This document shows positions 17,379 to 25,534 of a stretch of DNA of 64,000 nucleotides, piece after piece. This DNA is from Marinobacter sp. S6332 (GTDB taxonomy: Bacteria; Pseudomonadota; Gammaproteobacteria; Pseudomonadales; Oleiphilaceae). The position numbers were made by a program, and so were the translations under genes. Below the pieces are notes generated by a model. It ran no database searches, had not been told where the DNA came from, and saw nothing but the letters and a program-made list of their open reading frames with translations. The DNA lies in assembly GCF_023016045.1 (NCBI RefSeq), contig NZ_JALKAP010000015.1, positions 1 through 64,000 of the forward strand, in the 5' to 3' direction. Numbering within the stretch: the stretch's first letter is position 1; the number at the start of each line of letters is the position of its first letter.

Positions 17379-18155
17379 ATGTTTAATGATCTGAAAAATA
17401 AGAAGGTTCTAGTTACTGGCTCAACCAAGGGTATTGGGCTTGCGGCGGCACTGGAGTTCGCCAAACAGGGTGCAGTTGTGGGAATTAACAGCCACGTTGA
17501 AGACGCTTCAGCAAAGGATGCTATTGCACAATTCGAAAGTATTGGTGCCAACTTCGCCTACTTCCAGCATGACCTGAGCCGCAGCGAAGAGTGCGCGGCG
17601 CTGATTAGCGAGTTTGTCGAAAAATTTGGCGGGTTGGATGTGTTGGTGAACAATGCGGGCGGTTTAGGTGTACGTGAGGGCTTGGAGAATCTGGACGACG
17701 CGGCTTATGACTTGGTTTTCGATCTGAATATTCGGTCTGTTGTCATGACCACTAAATACGCAGTGCCCCACCTTAAAGAGTCGGCGGCCAAAAGTGCCAC
17801 CACAGCGGCTGTTATCAGCACAGGCTCCATAGCGGGGCGTGAGGGTGGCGGTCCTGGCGCGAGCCTCTATGGCGGTTCCAAAGCAGTTATTCACAACTTA
17901 CACAGAACCTGGGTAAAGGAACTGACTGCCAGCAATATTAGGTTCAACGTTGTGGCGCCGGGCACAATCGATACCGCTTTTCACGATGACAAAAGCCCTG
18001 AACTGAAAGAAAAAATCCGCAATTCAATCCCCATGGGCCGCTTCGGTACATCGGAGGAGTGTGCTCCCGCCTACCTATTCTTGGCCTCACACCAGGCAAG
18101 TGGCTATATCACCGGGCAAGTAATTGACGTTAACGGAGGCCAGATGTGCCCTTAA
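17379..18155 (+). CDS. SDR family oxidoreductase
   Basis: The 258-residue protein is a classical short-chain dehydrogenase. The cofactor loop is GSTKGIGLA (residues about 12-20), NNAG follows near 91, the catalytic Ser is in ISTGSIAG, and the Tyr and Lys are in YGGSKA. It would oxidise or reduce a hydroxyl or keto group with NAD(P). AAGGA stands before the ATG. It opens the rightward set that continues with an aldehyde dehydrogenase and an RraA-like protein, and is divergent from tctCBA. The substrate is unknown, but a hydroxy-acid or sugar-acid intermediate fits the neighbours. Confidence 0.88.
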   Translation: MFNDLKNKKVLVTGSTKGIGLAAALEFAKQGAVVGINSHVEDASAKDAIAQFESIGANFAYFQHDLSRSEECAALISEFVEKFGGLDVLVNNAGGLGVREGLENLDDAAYDLVFDLNIRSVVMTTKYAVPHLKESAAKSATTAAVISTGSIAGREGGGPGASLYGGSKAVIHNLHRTWVKELTASNIRFNVVAPGTIDTAFHDDKSPELKEKIRNSIPMGRFGTSEECAPAYLFLASHQASGYITGQVIDVNGGQMCP

Positions 18156-18245
18156 TGGCGCTCATCCGCTAACAGCTTCGCATGTTATAGCGCCCTGTTA
18201 ACTCAGCGGGGCGCCCACTTCCTATCTATCTCAGGGTATTCTTTT

Positions 18246-19823
18246 ATGCACCTCAAAGGACACCAGCTCATCGGGCAAGAATCCATTGCAGCGACGGGTA
18301 AGCCGATCTACGCAATCAATCCGGCTAGCGGCCAACCTATTGAACCCGGCTACGGCAGTTGCGGCCAGGAAGAGGTCGAGCAAGCAACCCAGTTGGCATG
18401 GTCAGTATTTGACCTGTATCGCGAGACATCGTTGACACGCAGAGCGGAATTTCTCGAAACAATTGCTGATCAAATTGAAGCAGTTGGGGATGTGCTGATT
18501 GAGCGCGCCATGCAGGAAACCGGCTTGCCTCGTGCCAGGCTGGAAGGTGAGCGCGGTCGAACGTGCGGCCAGTTGCGGCTTTTTTCGAAAGTCATTCGTG
18601 CAGGCGAGTGGCTCGATGTGCGCGTCGATCCTGCATTGCCTGATCGCAGCCCTCTGCCGCGCACCGATCTACGGCAGCGGCACATCGCCATTGGCCCGGT
18701 AGCTGTATTCGGTGCCAGTAACTTTCCTTTAGCTTTTTCGGTTGCCGGTGGTGATACGGCATCAGCTCTGGCGGCGGGTTGCCCGGTTGTGGTTAAAGCT
18801 CACTCTGCTCACCCAGGGACATCTGAGCTGGTCGGGCGTGCCGTGCAAAAAGCAGTGGCTATCTGTGAGCTTCCATCCGGTGTGTTTTCATTGCTTTATG
18901 GCGCTGGCAAAGAGCTGGGCCAGGCACTGGTTACCGACCCCCGTATTCAGGCAGTTGGTTTCACCGGCTCACGGAGTGGCGGAACGGCTCTGATGAAAGC
19001 TGCAAACAACCGCCCGCAGCCGATACCCGTATATGCTGAAATGAGCAGTATTAACCCTGTGGTACTCATGCCAGCCGCTCTGGAAGAAACGCCCGAAACA
19101 CTGGGGCAAGCGTTTGTAGCGTCACTCAACATGGGCGCAGGGCAGTTTTGCACTAACCCTGGTTTGATCCTCGCTGTGAAGAGTGCGGGGCTGGATCGCT
19201 TCAAGGATGCTGCGGCAGCGGAAGTGAGTAAAAGTGCGCCGCAGACCATGCTGACACCGGGTATACATTCAGCCTATAGCGCCGGGCTGACGCAGTTGCG
19301 GGAGACTGGCAAGGCTAAAGAGGTCGCCACAAGTAAGCTCGATAGTGATTCACACAGTCCATGCCACAGCACTTTGTTCGCAGCGAGTGCGGCTGACTTT
19401 ATCAAGGATGAGCGTTTGCACGCCGAAGTGTTTGGCTCCTGCTCGTTGATTATCGAATGCTCGGACATGGCTCAACTTCAAGAGGTACTGGAGCATTTGG
19501 AAGGCCAGTTGACAGCCACGGTTCACATGGCCGAGGCCGATTACTCCATGGTTGAGGCGCTGCTGCCGACCCTGGAGCGTAAAGCCGGAAGAATTCTTGC
19601 AAATGCGTGGCCCACTGGTGTCGAAGTGTGTGAGGCAATGGTTCACGGTGGCCCATGGCCGGCCACTTCTGATAGCCGGAGCACGTCTGTTGGCACCGCG
19701 GCTATTCAGCGCTTCCTGCGCCCGGTTTGTTATCAAGGGATACCGCAAGCACTACTACCTGATGCGCTTAGAGATGGAAACCCCTTGGCGGTTTCACGTT
19801 TGGTCGATGGCGCTCGGGAGTAA
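18246..19823 (+). CDS. NADP-type aldehyde dehydrogenase, ketoglutarate-semialdehyde-like
   Basis: The 525-residue enzyme has the ALDH plan: GPVAVFGASNFP (cofactor side), FTGSRSGG, the general base Glu in YAEMSSINPV, and the nucleophile Cys in MGAGQFCTNPG. The length and the FGASNFP segment resemble the alpha-ketoglutaric semialdehyde (2,5-dioxovalerate) dehydrogenases. That reaction ends several sugar-acid and hydroxyproline routes by making 2-oxoglutarate. It follows the SDR by 90 bases, and a GC-rich hairpin (GCGCCC...GGGCGC, about 18190-18215) lies between them. The exact substrate is an inference from family resemblance. Confidence 0.8.
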   Translation: MHLKGHQLIGQESIAATGKPIYAINPASGQPIEPGYGSCGQEEVEQATQLAWSVFDLYRETSLTRRAEFLETIADQIEAVGDVLIERAMQETGLPRARLEGERGRTCGQLRLFSKVIRAGEWLDVRVDPALPDRSPLPRTDLRQRHIAIGPVAVFGASNFPLAFSVAGGDTASALAAGCPVVVKAHSAHPGTSELVGRAVQKAVAICELPSGVFSLLYGAGKELGQALVTDPRIQAVGFTGSRSGGTALMKAANNRPQPIPVYAEMSSINPVVLMPAALEETPETLGQAFVASLNMGAGQFCTNPGLILAVKSAGLDRFKDAAAAEVSKSAPQTMLTPGIHSAYSAGLTQLRETGKAKEVATSKLDSDSHSPCHSTLFAASAADFIKDERLHAEVFGSCSLIIECSDMAQLQEVLEHLEGQLTATVHMAEADYSMVEALLPTLERKAGRILANAWPTGVEVCEAMVHGGPWPATSDSRSTSVGTAAIQRFLRPVCYQGIPQALLPDALRDGNPLAVSRLVDGARE

Positions 19824-19906
19824 GGCCGTCAATTTGTAAGCAAGGCGCGCCGCGATTCAAAACCAGCGGGCGCTCTATCCACTACATACCAAAAAGAGAA
19901 TATGAC

Positions 19907-20641
19907 ATGGGTATTTCTGAAGGCGCTCCAAAGCAAACCCTATCCAGCACAGCTAAAGCAGGCCTGATGCGCGCATCTACCGCATCGCTACACACGATTC
20001 TGTTTAAGCGAGGCCTCCGTAATACGTACATTCAAGGCGTCGGCAAAATAAATAGCGGTTCGGTCAAAATGGTCGGCCAAGCCTTCACTCTGCGCTATAT
20101 TCCCGCACGGGAAGATATCGACACAGTTGCCGCATTCAGGGATCCAAAGCACCCGCAGCGGGTTGCCGTAGAATCTGTTCCGGAAGGTATGGTGCTGGTA
20201 TCCGACTGTCGTCAGGATGCCTCCGCCGCAAGCGCAGGAAGCATTTTGCTGAATCGGCTTGAATACCGTAACTGCGCGGGATTTGTATCGGACGCGGGTA
20301 TTCGTGATTCTAAAGATGCAGCAGCCATGAATATGCCGATCTTTTGCGCCAAGGCCAGCGCACCAACGAACCTGACCAAGCATCACGGGGTTGATATTCA
20401 GGTACCCATTGGTTGCGGCGGGGTGGCTGTTTTCCCGGGCGATGTATTGGTAGGTGATGACGACGGAATTATCGTCATTCCGTTGGAACTGGCAGATGAG
20501 GTGGCTGAAGAAGCCGTAAAAATGGAGGCGTTTGAAGACTACGTACTTGAGAAAGTCCGTACTGGAACCCCCGTCATCGGGCTATACCCACCCAGCGAAG
20601 ACGCTCAGGCCGAATACAAGCGCTACATGGAAAGTCGTTAA
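19907..20641 (+). CDS. RraA-like / HMG-aldolase family protein
   Basis: The 244-residue protein shows the fold of the RraA/4-hydroxy-4-methyl-2-oxoglutarate aldolase family. It has an SDAGIRD segment near residue 126 that carries the conserved Arg-Asp, and the late GCGGVAVFPGDVLVGDDDGI block. Some members cleave 4-carboxy- or 4-methyl-2-oxoglutarate to pyruvate, others are RNase E regulators. With a carboxylate transporter and dehydrogenases beside it, the metabolic type is more likely. It is slightly longer than E. coli RraA, which also fits the aldolase-like branch. Confidence 0.8.
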   Translation: MGISEGAPKQTLSSTAKAGLMRASTASLHTILFKRGLRNTYIQGVGKINSGSVKMVGQAFTLRYIPAREDIDTVAAFRDPKHPQRVAVESVPEGMVLVSDCRQDASAASAGSILLNRLEYRNCAGFVSDAGIRDSKDAAAMNMPIFCAKASAPTNLTKHHGVDIQVPIGCGGVAVFPGDVLVGDDDGIIVIPLELADEVAEEAVKMEAFEDYVLEKVRTGTPVIGLYPPSEDAQAEYKRYMESR

Positions 20642-20768
20642 CAAGGCCTGAGTATGTGCTGATCTGAACGGTAGGTCACCTGCATCGGGTGGCCTGCCGC
20701 ACAGTAAATTCGGACATAAACCATTCTGTTGTTGACGAGTAAACCTATCTGAAGTGGAAGCTGCTGCC

Positions 20769-21752
20769 ATGACGTCGTCTGCTCAATTACCCCGCCAATT
20801 TGCGGTTTTGATTCTTGTAATACTAGCTTGTTCATTCGCTGGCAACCATGTTGCCGCCCGTATTGCATTCGATCACGACGCCGGATTGTTGGTAGCCATA
20901 CTCTTCCGCTCCGGGGTGGCCATGGTGGGCCTTATATTATTGGTAATTTGGCGCCGTGAATCGCTGCGATTCAAACCACAAGCCTGGGGTTGGCAGTTGG
21001 TGATGGGGCTGCTTATCGCCATCCAAAGCTTCAGCATCTATTCCGCAGTGGCGCGAATCCCGATTGCGTTGGCGCTTTTGGTTGTTAATCTTGCGCCTAT
21101 CATGCTTGCATTGCTCACTTGGGCGTTGGGCGGTGCACGCCCATCGCGCACGGCGAGCCTATTGATGCTTTTCATCTTGTTTGGGTTGGCGCTGGCACTG
21201 GACTTGCCCTCTCGTTTTTCGGATTCCGGCGAAATCGATATCAAGTTTGTAGAGGGTTTGCTATTTGGTCTCACTGCTGCGGCAGTATTTGCTTGTGCTC
21301 TATGGATTACAGATCATCGGCTGGGGAATATGCCGGGGTTGGTGCGCAGTATGCTTACTATTATGGTTGTGTTTGCCTCGACCGCTATCGCAGGCGCTGC
21401 CGGGCTGGTTCCAGATGGAATGAGCCTGCCTAGTGCTTCAATGGGTTGGGTTGCATTAAGCAGTTTGGCCATTTTGTATGGAGCGGCTTTCTCAGTATTA
21501 TTCACTCTCGTGACACGGCTGGACATTGCTCGCAATGCACCGGTAATGAACGTCGAGCCCGTGGCTGGGCTGATATTTGGGTGGCTGATTCTTGATCAGG
21601 TTTTAGGTGGGATTCAAGTTGTTGGCAGCTTTATTGTGGTTAGCGGAATCGTTATGCTCGCCTATACCAAAATACCTGACAGGCAGTTGTCACGGCCTCT
21701 TCGTGAATCTAAAACCGTCAAGTGTAGAGAAACCTGCATGGCAGACTCCTAG
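20769..21752 (+). CDS. DMT superfamily transporter (EamA type)
   Basis: Ten hydrophobic helices in two EamA halves fill this 327-residue inner membrane protein. I chose the ATG at 20769 because the frame before it (from 20754) is short and polar. EamA proteins export or import small metabolites such as amino acids. It follows the RraA-like gene on the same strand by about 130 bases and may belong to the same set. The substrate is unknown. Confidence 0.85.
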   Translation: MTSSAQLPRQFAVLILVILACSFAGNHVAARIAFDHDAGLLVAILFRSGVAMVGLILLVIWRRESLRFKPQAWGWQLVMGLLIAIQSFSIYSAVARIPIALALLVVNLAPIMLALLTWALGGARPSRTASLLMLFILFGLALALDLPSRFSDSGEIDIKFVEGLLFGLTAAAVFACALWITDHRLGNMPGLVRSMLTIMVVFASTAIAGAAGLVPDGMSLPSASMGWVALSSLAILYGAAFSVLFTLVTRLDIARNAPVMNVEPVAGLIFGWLILDQVLGGIQVVGSFIVVSGIVMLAYTKIPDRQLSRPLRESKTVKCRETCMADS

Positions 21753-21781
21753 GTTTGAGGCCAATATTCACAGCCACTGAA

Positions 21782-21800
21782 GTACTGTTATATAGAGTAC
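21782..21800. promoter_or_regulatory. Imperfect palindrome before the FadR-type gene
   Basis: GTACTGTTATATAGAGTAC (21782-21800) has five-base arms that match exactly (GTACT, AGTAC) around an AT-rich centre. It lies 70 bases before the regulator start and could be its own operator. Evidence is positional only. Confidence 0.3.
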
Positions 21801-21869
21801 CGTCACTTTTAGCGTATTTTCATAAGTGCATTCGTGGATTAGAGAATGCGCAATTAAGGCTCATAGCGA

Positions 21870-22571
21870 ATGAGAGTTAAAACTGAAAAGCATTCTTTAT
21901 CATCGGTTGTGTATGAGAAGATTTTGTCTTCCATTATCGATGGTGAATATCCGGTTAATCAGAAGTTACCGACAGAAGCCGACTTGTGTGAAGCCTATAA
22001 CGTTTCTCGCCCCATACTGAGGGAGGCGCTCGCACGCTTGCGTGAGGATAATCTGGTTATATCTCGTCGCGGGTCGGGCAGCTTTGTAATTAATCGCCCT
22101 GATAGTGCAGTGTTAGAGTTTGCCCGCATCGCCAGCATTGCAGATATACAGCGGTGTTTTGAATTTCGCACCAACGTAGAGTCCAGTGCGGCATCGCTGG
22201 CTGCAATTAGAAGAACGGATGAGCAACTGAAACGCATATGGGAAAAGTACGAAGCGATCAACCAGGCAAATAGCAAGCATGATCTGGCAACGAACGAAGA
22301 CTTCGAACTTCATCTGGCGATTACTGAGGCATCGAGCAATCACTATTACGCTACTGTTCTCAAGTCCCTCCACGAAAGCATCAAGGAAGGCATGAATATT
22401 ACGCGTGGCCTGTCGTTGCTTGCGCCAGAGAAGCGTTTGAGAATAGTTCAGGACGAGCATCTGGCTATAGTAAATGCCATCGCAGAAAAGGATGAACATA
22501 AGGCAGGGGAGAGCATGCGCCAACACTTGGAGAATGCTCGCCGGAGAATGTTTGAAGGAGTTACAGAGTAA
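21870..22571 (+). CDS. FadR-subfamily GntR transcriptional regulator
   Basis: The 233-residue protein has a winged helix (residues about 8-75; KLPTEADLCEAYNVSRPILR is the recognition part) and an all-helical FCD ligand domain from about 95. The FCD metal-binding pattern is visible as Asp and His in NEDFELHLAITEASSN. Members typically repress catabolic genes until a carboxylate or sugar-acid ligand binds. It stands after the DMT gene and before the amidohydrolase, so it could control either side. The carboxylate-uptake genes to its left make the likeliest target. Confidence 0.9.
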   Translation: MRVKTEKHSLSSVVYEKILSSIIDGEYPVNQKLPTEADLCEAYNVSRPILREALARLREDNLVISRRGSGSFVINRPDSAVLEFARIASIADIQRCFEFRTNVESSAASLAAIRRTDEQLKRIWEKYEAINQANSKHDLATNEDFELHLAITEASSNHYYATVLKSLHESIKEGMNITRGLSLLAPEKRLRIVQDEHLAIVNAIAEKDEHKAGESMRQHLENARRRMFEGVTE

Positions 22572-22635
22572 TAATCCCAGTTATCCTGATATGATCGAAT
22601 ACCTACAATAACAAGATCGAAAAAGAGAAAACGAG

Positions 22636-24378
22636 ATGACCACTCCGTACGACTTCATCATAGAAGGCGGCCGTTACTTCGACGGCACTGGCGCACCATC
22701 ATCTATTCGTAATCTCGCGGTCAAAGACGGTCGCATTGCGAAAGTTACTGCAGATCCTATTCCTCATGATCAGGCCAACCGTGTAATCGACGCCGCTGGT
22801 AAATGGGTCACGCCGGGATTTCTGGATACTCATACCCATTACGATGCCGAGTTATTGGTGAGCCCGAGCCTTTCTGAATCGGTTCGTCATGGTGTGACTA
22901 CTGTATTGGTGGGTAGTTGCTCTTTAAGCATGATCTGCAGTGATTATGAGGATGCATCAGACATTTTTACCCGCGTTGAAACCGTGCCGAGAGAGCGGGT
23001 ACTGCCGATTCTGAAGGGACACAAAACCTGGTCGACTCCAAAACAGTGGGTCGAGCACATCAAAAAGGTGCCCCTTGGACCTAATGTTGTCAGTTTTCTA
23101 GGCCACAGCGACATGCGGGTTGGGGTGATGGGATTAAGCCGAGCCACAGATTTGTCCATCCAGCCCACCGAAGAAGAATTGCAGACCATGGAGGGTTTGC
23201 TGAAAGAGGCGCTTGATGAAGGCTTCCTCGGCCTGTCGACCATGTGCCTGAAGTGGGACAAGGTGGATGGTGATCGCGAATGGTCCAAGAGCTTGCCGAG
23301 CACTTACGCCAAGTGGGGTGAGATCGCGCGATTGAATAAGCTTGTGCGCCAGTATGGCCGGGTGCATCAAGGTGCGCCGAATGCCGCTACGCCTTTGCAG
23401 ATTCTTCAGTATGTTCGCGAGTGCGTTGGGCTATTGCGGCGACCCTTGAAAACGACTTTGATTAGCCAGATGGACTTAAAGGGCAGCGCCGCGTTAACAA
23501 CCCTTACCAAGCTAACCTCTTTGTTTACCAATGCCTTGCGGGGAGACTTCCGATGGCAGGTTCTGCCTACACCTTTTACTGTATACGCAGACGGTATTGA
23601 TGTTGTGTTCTTTGAGGAATTTGGGGCAGGTGAAATGGCTCTGGATTTGAAAGATGCAGTTGAACGAAACGATCTCCTGCAAAGTGAGGAATACCGCCGT
23701 AATTTCCGCAAATTCTACGGTGAAAAACTGAGCCCTCGGGTTTGGCAGCGGGATTTTGGTGACGCCATGATCATCGACTGTCCCGATGAATCACTAATCG
23801 GTAAAAACTTTGAGGAGGTCGCGAAGGCGCGCGGTATCCATGTGGTGGATTTGTTTCTCGATCTGGTAGTGCAGTTCGGCAAAAAAATACGTTGGTACAC
23901 CACGGTTGGAAACCACCGTAAGCAGGTTCTGAAACGACTAGTAAAAGACCCAACCACACTCATTACTTTCAGCGATGCCGGTGCTCACATCCGCAATATG
24001 GCTTTCTACAACTTGCCGCTACGTATGTTGAAGTTGGTTCAGGAATCCATCGACGAGGGCGATGCGGTGATGACTATGGAACAGGCAGTTCATCGTTTGA
24101 CCGGTGACCAGGCCGATTGGTTTGGTATCGAAGCGGGCAAAATTCGGGAGGGCGATCGCGCCGATATTGTGGTGCTCGATCCATCAGGCTTTAACCAGAA
24201 CCTTGAAGAGGTTTCTTGGGGAGAAATGGAAAACTTTGATCTGCAAAGACTTGTTAACCGGAATCCGGGTATCGTGAAAACTGTAATGGTCAATGGAAAG
24301 CTGGCGGTAGATGAGGAAGAGTTTTTGCCGGAGTTTGGACGCGAGATGGGCTACGGTTCGTTTATTCCCGCACGTTAA
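22636..24378 (+). CDS. Amidohydrolase, N-acyl-D-amino-acid deacylase family
   Basis: The 580-residue enzyme has the amidohydrolase TIM-barrel signature. HTHYDAE (about residue 66) supplies metal-binding His residues, VGSCS supplies the Cys typical of the D-aminoacylase group, and the metal-linked Asp is in TFSDAGAH near 443. The C-terminal beta strands return to the small composite domain (GDRADIVVLDP). This group hydrolyses N-acyl-D-amino acids, dihydropyrimidine-like rings or related amides. It shares four bases with the 3' end of the AraC gene on the other strand. Its role in the neighbouring flavoprotein cluster is unclear. Confidence 0.85.
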   Translation: MTTPYDFIIEGGRYFDGTGAPSSIRNLAVKDGRIAKVTADPIPHDQANRVIDAAGKWVTPGFLDTHTHYDAELLVSPSLSESVRHGVTTVLVGSCSLSMICSDYEDASDIFTRVETVPRERVLPILKGHKTWSTPKQWVEHIKKVPLGPNVVSFLGHSDMRVGVMGLSRATDLSIQPTEEELQTMEGLLKEALDEGFLGLSTMCLKWDKVDGDREWSKSLPSTYAKWGEIARLNKLVRQYGRVHQGAPNAATPLQILQYVRECVGLLRRPLKTTLISQMDLKGSAALTTLTKLTSLFTNALRGDFRWQVLPTPFTVYADGIDVVFFEEFGAGEMALDLKDAVERNDLLQSEEYRRNFRKFYGEKLSPRVWQRDFGDAMIIDCPDESLIGKNFEEVAKARGIHVVDLFLDLVVQFGKKIRWYTTVGNHRKQVLKRLVKDPTTLITFSDAGAHIRNMAFYNLPLRMLKLVQESIDEGDAVMTMEQAVHRLTGDQADWFGIEAGKIREGDRADIVVLDPSGFNQNLEEVSWGEMENFDLQRLVNRNPGIVKTVMVNGKLAVDEEEFLPEFGREMGYGSFIPAR

Positions 24379-25388
24379 AGGCGTGGCTCTGTTCGAGTTT
24401 GTTTGCGCCAGACCCGAGGCGAGCATCCTTTCCATGTTTTGAAGGCCCTGCTAAAAGGTGCTAGGTCGGCGTAGCCTAAATTCAGAGCCAGCTGGGCCAA
24501 ATCCATATCGGTGTTTTTCAAATACTGACAGGCGAGACGTTGGCGGTTTATTCGCAAGCGCTCACCAAAGCTGGTGTTCTCGGATTTTAGGCGGTTTTGC
24601 AAGCTCCGCGGATGGCTGCCTAACACCCTAGCGACGGTATCCAGATTGCATTCGCCAGTAGGCAGTAGAGCTGTGATGCTTCGGTCTACTCGGGATCGCA
24701 GGCTAGGCACCTTGATCTGTGTTTGGTTCCTCTGCCATTGCTGGCTGATGCGCTGGCGCACATCGTTTGTTGCCAGAACGGGTAAGTTCAGGAGTGAAGT
24801 AGGGTACTGCACTCGGTTCTCTAACCCGCCAAATTGCAGGTTTGGGCCTAGGAAAGCCCGATACGCCTCGAAGTTTCCGTTGTCGGCTAGGGCCAGTTCC
24901 ACCTCTTCGGGCTGCGGTGCCCCCGCGTTCAGCTGCTTTGTGCCGCTTACAAGTAGCGCCAAGCTCAGAGCGATCAGTTGCCGGCAGTCCGTGCGGGCTT
25001 CGAACGCGAACGCCATCCGCATCTCCATCGCAGACCCATTAACATCCACATCAATCTGGACGCCATGGGCATGGAAGGCCAAGTTGCGCAACAAAATACG
25101 GACGGCATCTGCAATCGTAGATTGCATACACATCAAAGACCCCAGGGCACCCACCGCTTCCAATCCCTGTCGATACCCCAACCGGGCGCCAAATTCCGGT
25201 GCACCACAGCGCTCCGCAGCCAAAGCTAGCAATTCCGCGAGACTTGTGTAAGGAATATACAGGTCGGTATCTTTCAAGAGGGCGGGGCTAAGGCCGACCT
25301 CGCGCATTAACCGGTAAGGATGCTCGCCGTAGCCACGTACCATTTCGGGAAAGCCCACTAACGCCCCACTGCGTGCAAAATATTGCAT
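24375..25388 (-). CDS. AraC family regulator with arabinose-binding-like N-terminus
   Basis: From the ATG at 25388 the product is 337 residues, the normal length for this OruR/ArgR-like AraC group. It has an N-terminal 'Arabinose_bd' type domain (about 10-200) and a C-terminal double helix-turn-helix (from about 225; NLGYADLAPFSRAFKTWKG is the second). A longer frame upstream to 25523 exists, but it would run across a pair of direct repeats that look like an AraC operator, so I prefer the shorter start. The gene is divergent from the flavin dehydrogenase gene and probably controls the rightward set at 25.5-32.3 kb. Confidence 0.88.
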   Translation of the reverse strand: MQYFARSGALVGFPEMVRGYGEHPYRLMREVGLSPALLKDTDLYIPYTSLAELLALAAERCGAPEFGARLGYRQGLEAVGALGSLMCMQSTIADAVRILLRNLAFHAHGVQIDVDVNGSAMEMRMAFAFEARTDCRQLIALSLALLVSGTKQLNAGAPQPEEVELALADNGNFEAYRAFLGPNLQFGGLENRVQYPTSLLNLPVLATNDVRQRISQQWQRNQTQIKVPSLRSRVDRSITALLPTGECNLDTVARVLGSHPRSLQNRLKSENTSFGERLRINRQRLACQYLKNTDMDLAQLALNLGYADLAPFSRAFKTWKGCSPRVWRKQTRTEPRL

Positions 25389-25412
25389 GACGCCTGTCCT
25401 GAAAATGACTTC

Positions 25413-25451
25413 GGTTCGTGTATTATCAAATTCTGGTTCGTGTTTGGTCAA
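25413..25451. promoter_or_regulatory. Direct repeats, likely AraC-type operator
   Basis: GGTTCGTGTATTATCAA (25413-25429) and GGTTCGTGTTTGGTCAA (25435-25451) match at 14 of 17 positions. They start 22 bases apart, about two helical turns. Tandem sites of this spacing on one face are typical for AraC-family proteins. They lie in the 146-base gap between the AraC gene and the divergent flavoprotein gene. Confidence 0.6.
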
Positions 25452-25534
25452 GTAATTAAAGTTGATCTGCATTATTCTGGTTATCCTTACGGCCAACCCA
25501 GCTTGATGTCCTACTAGCCCCAAGGAGTTTCTAT

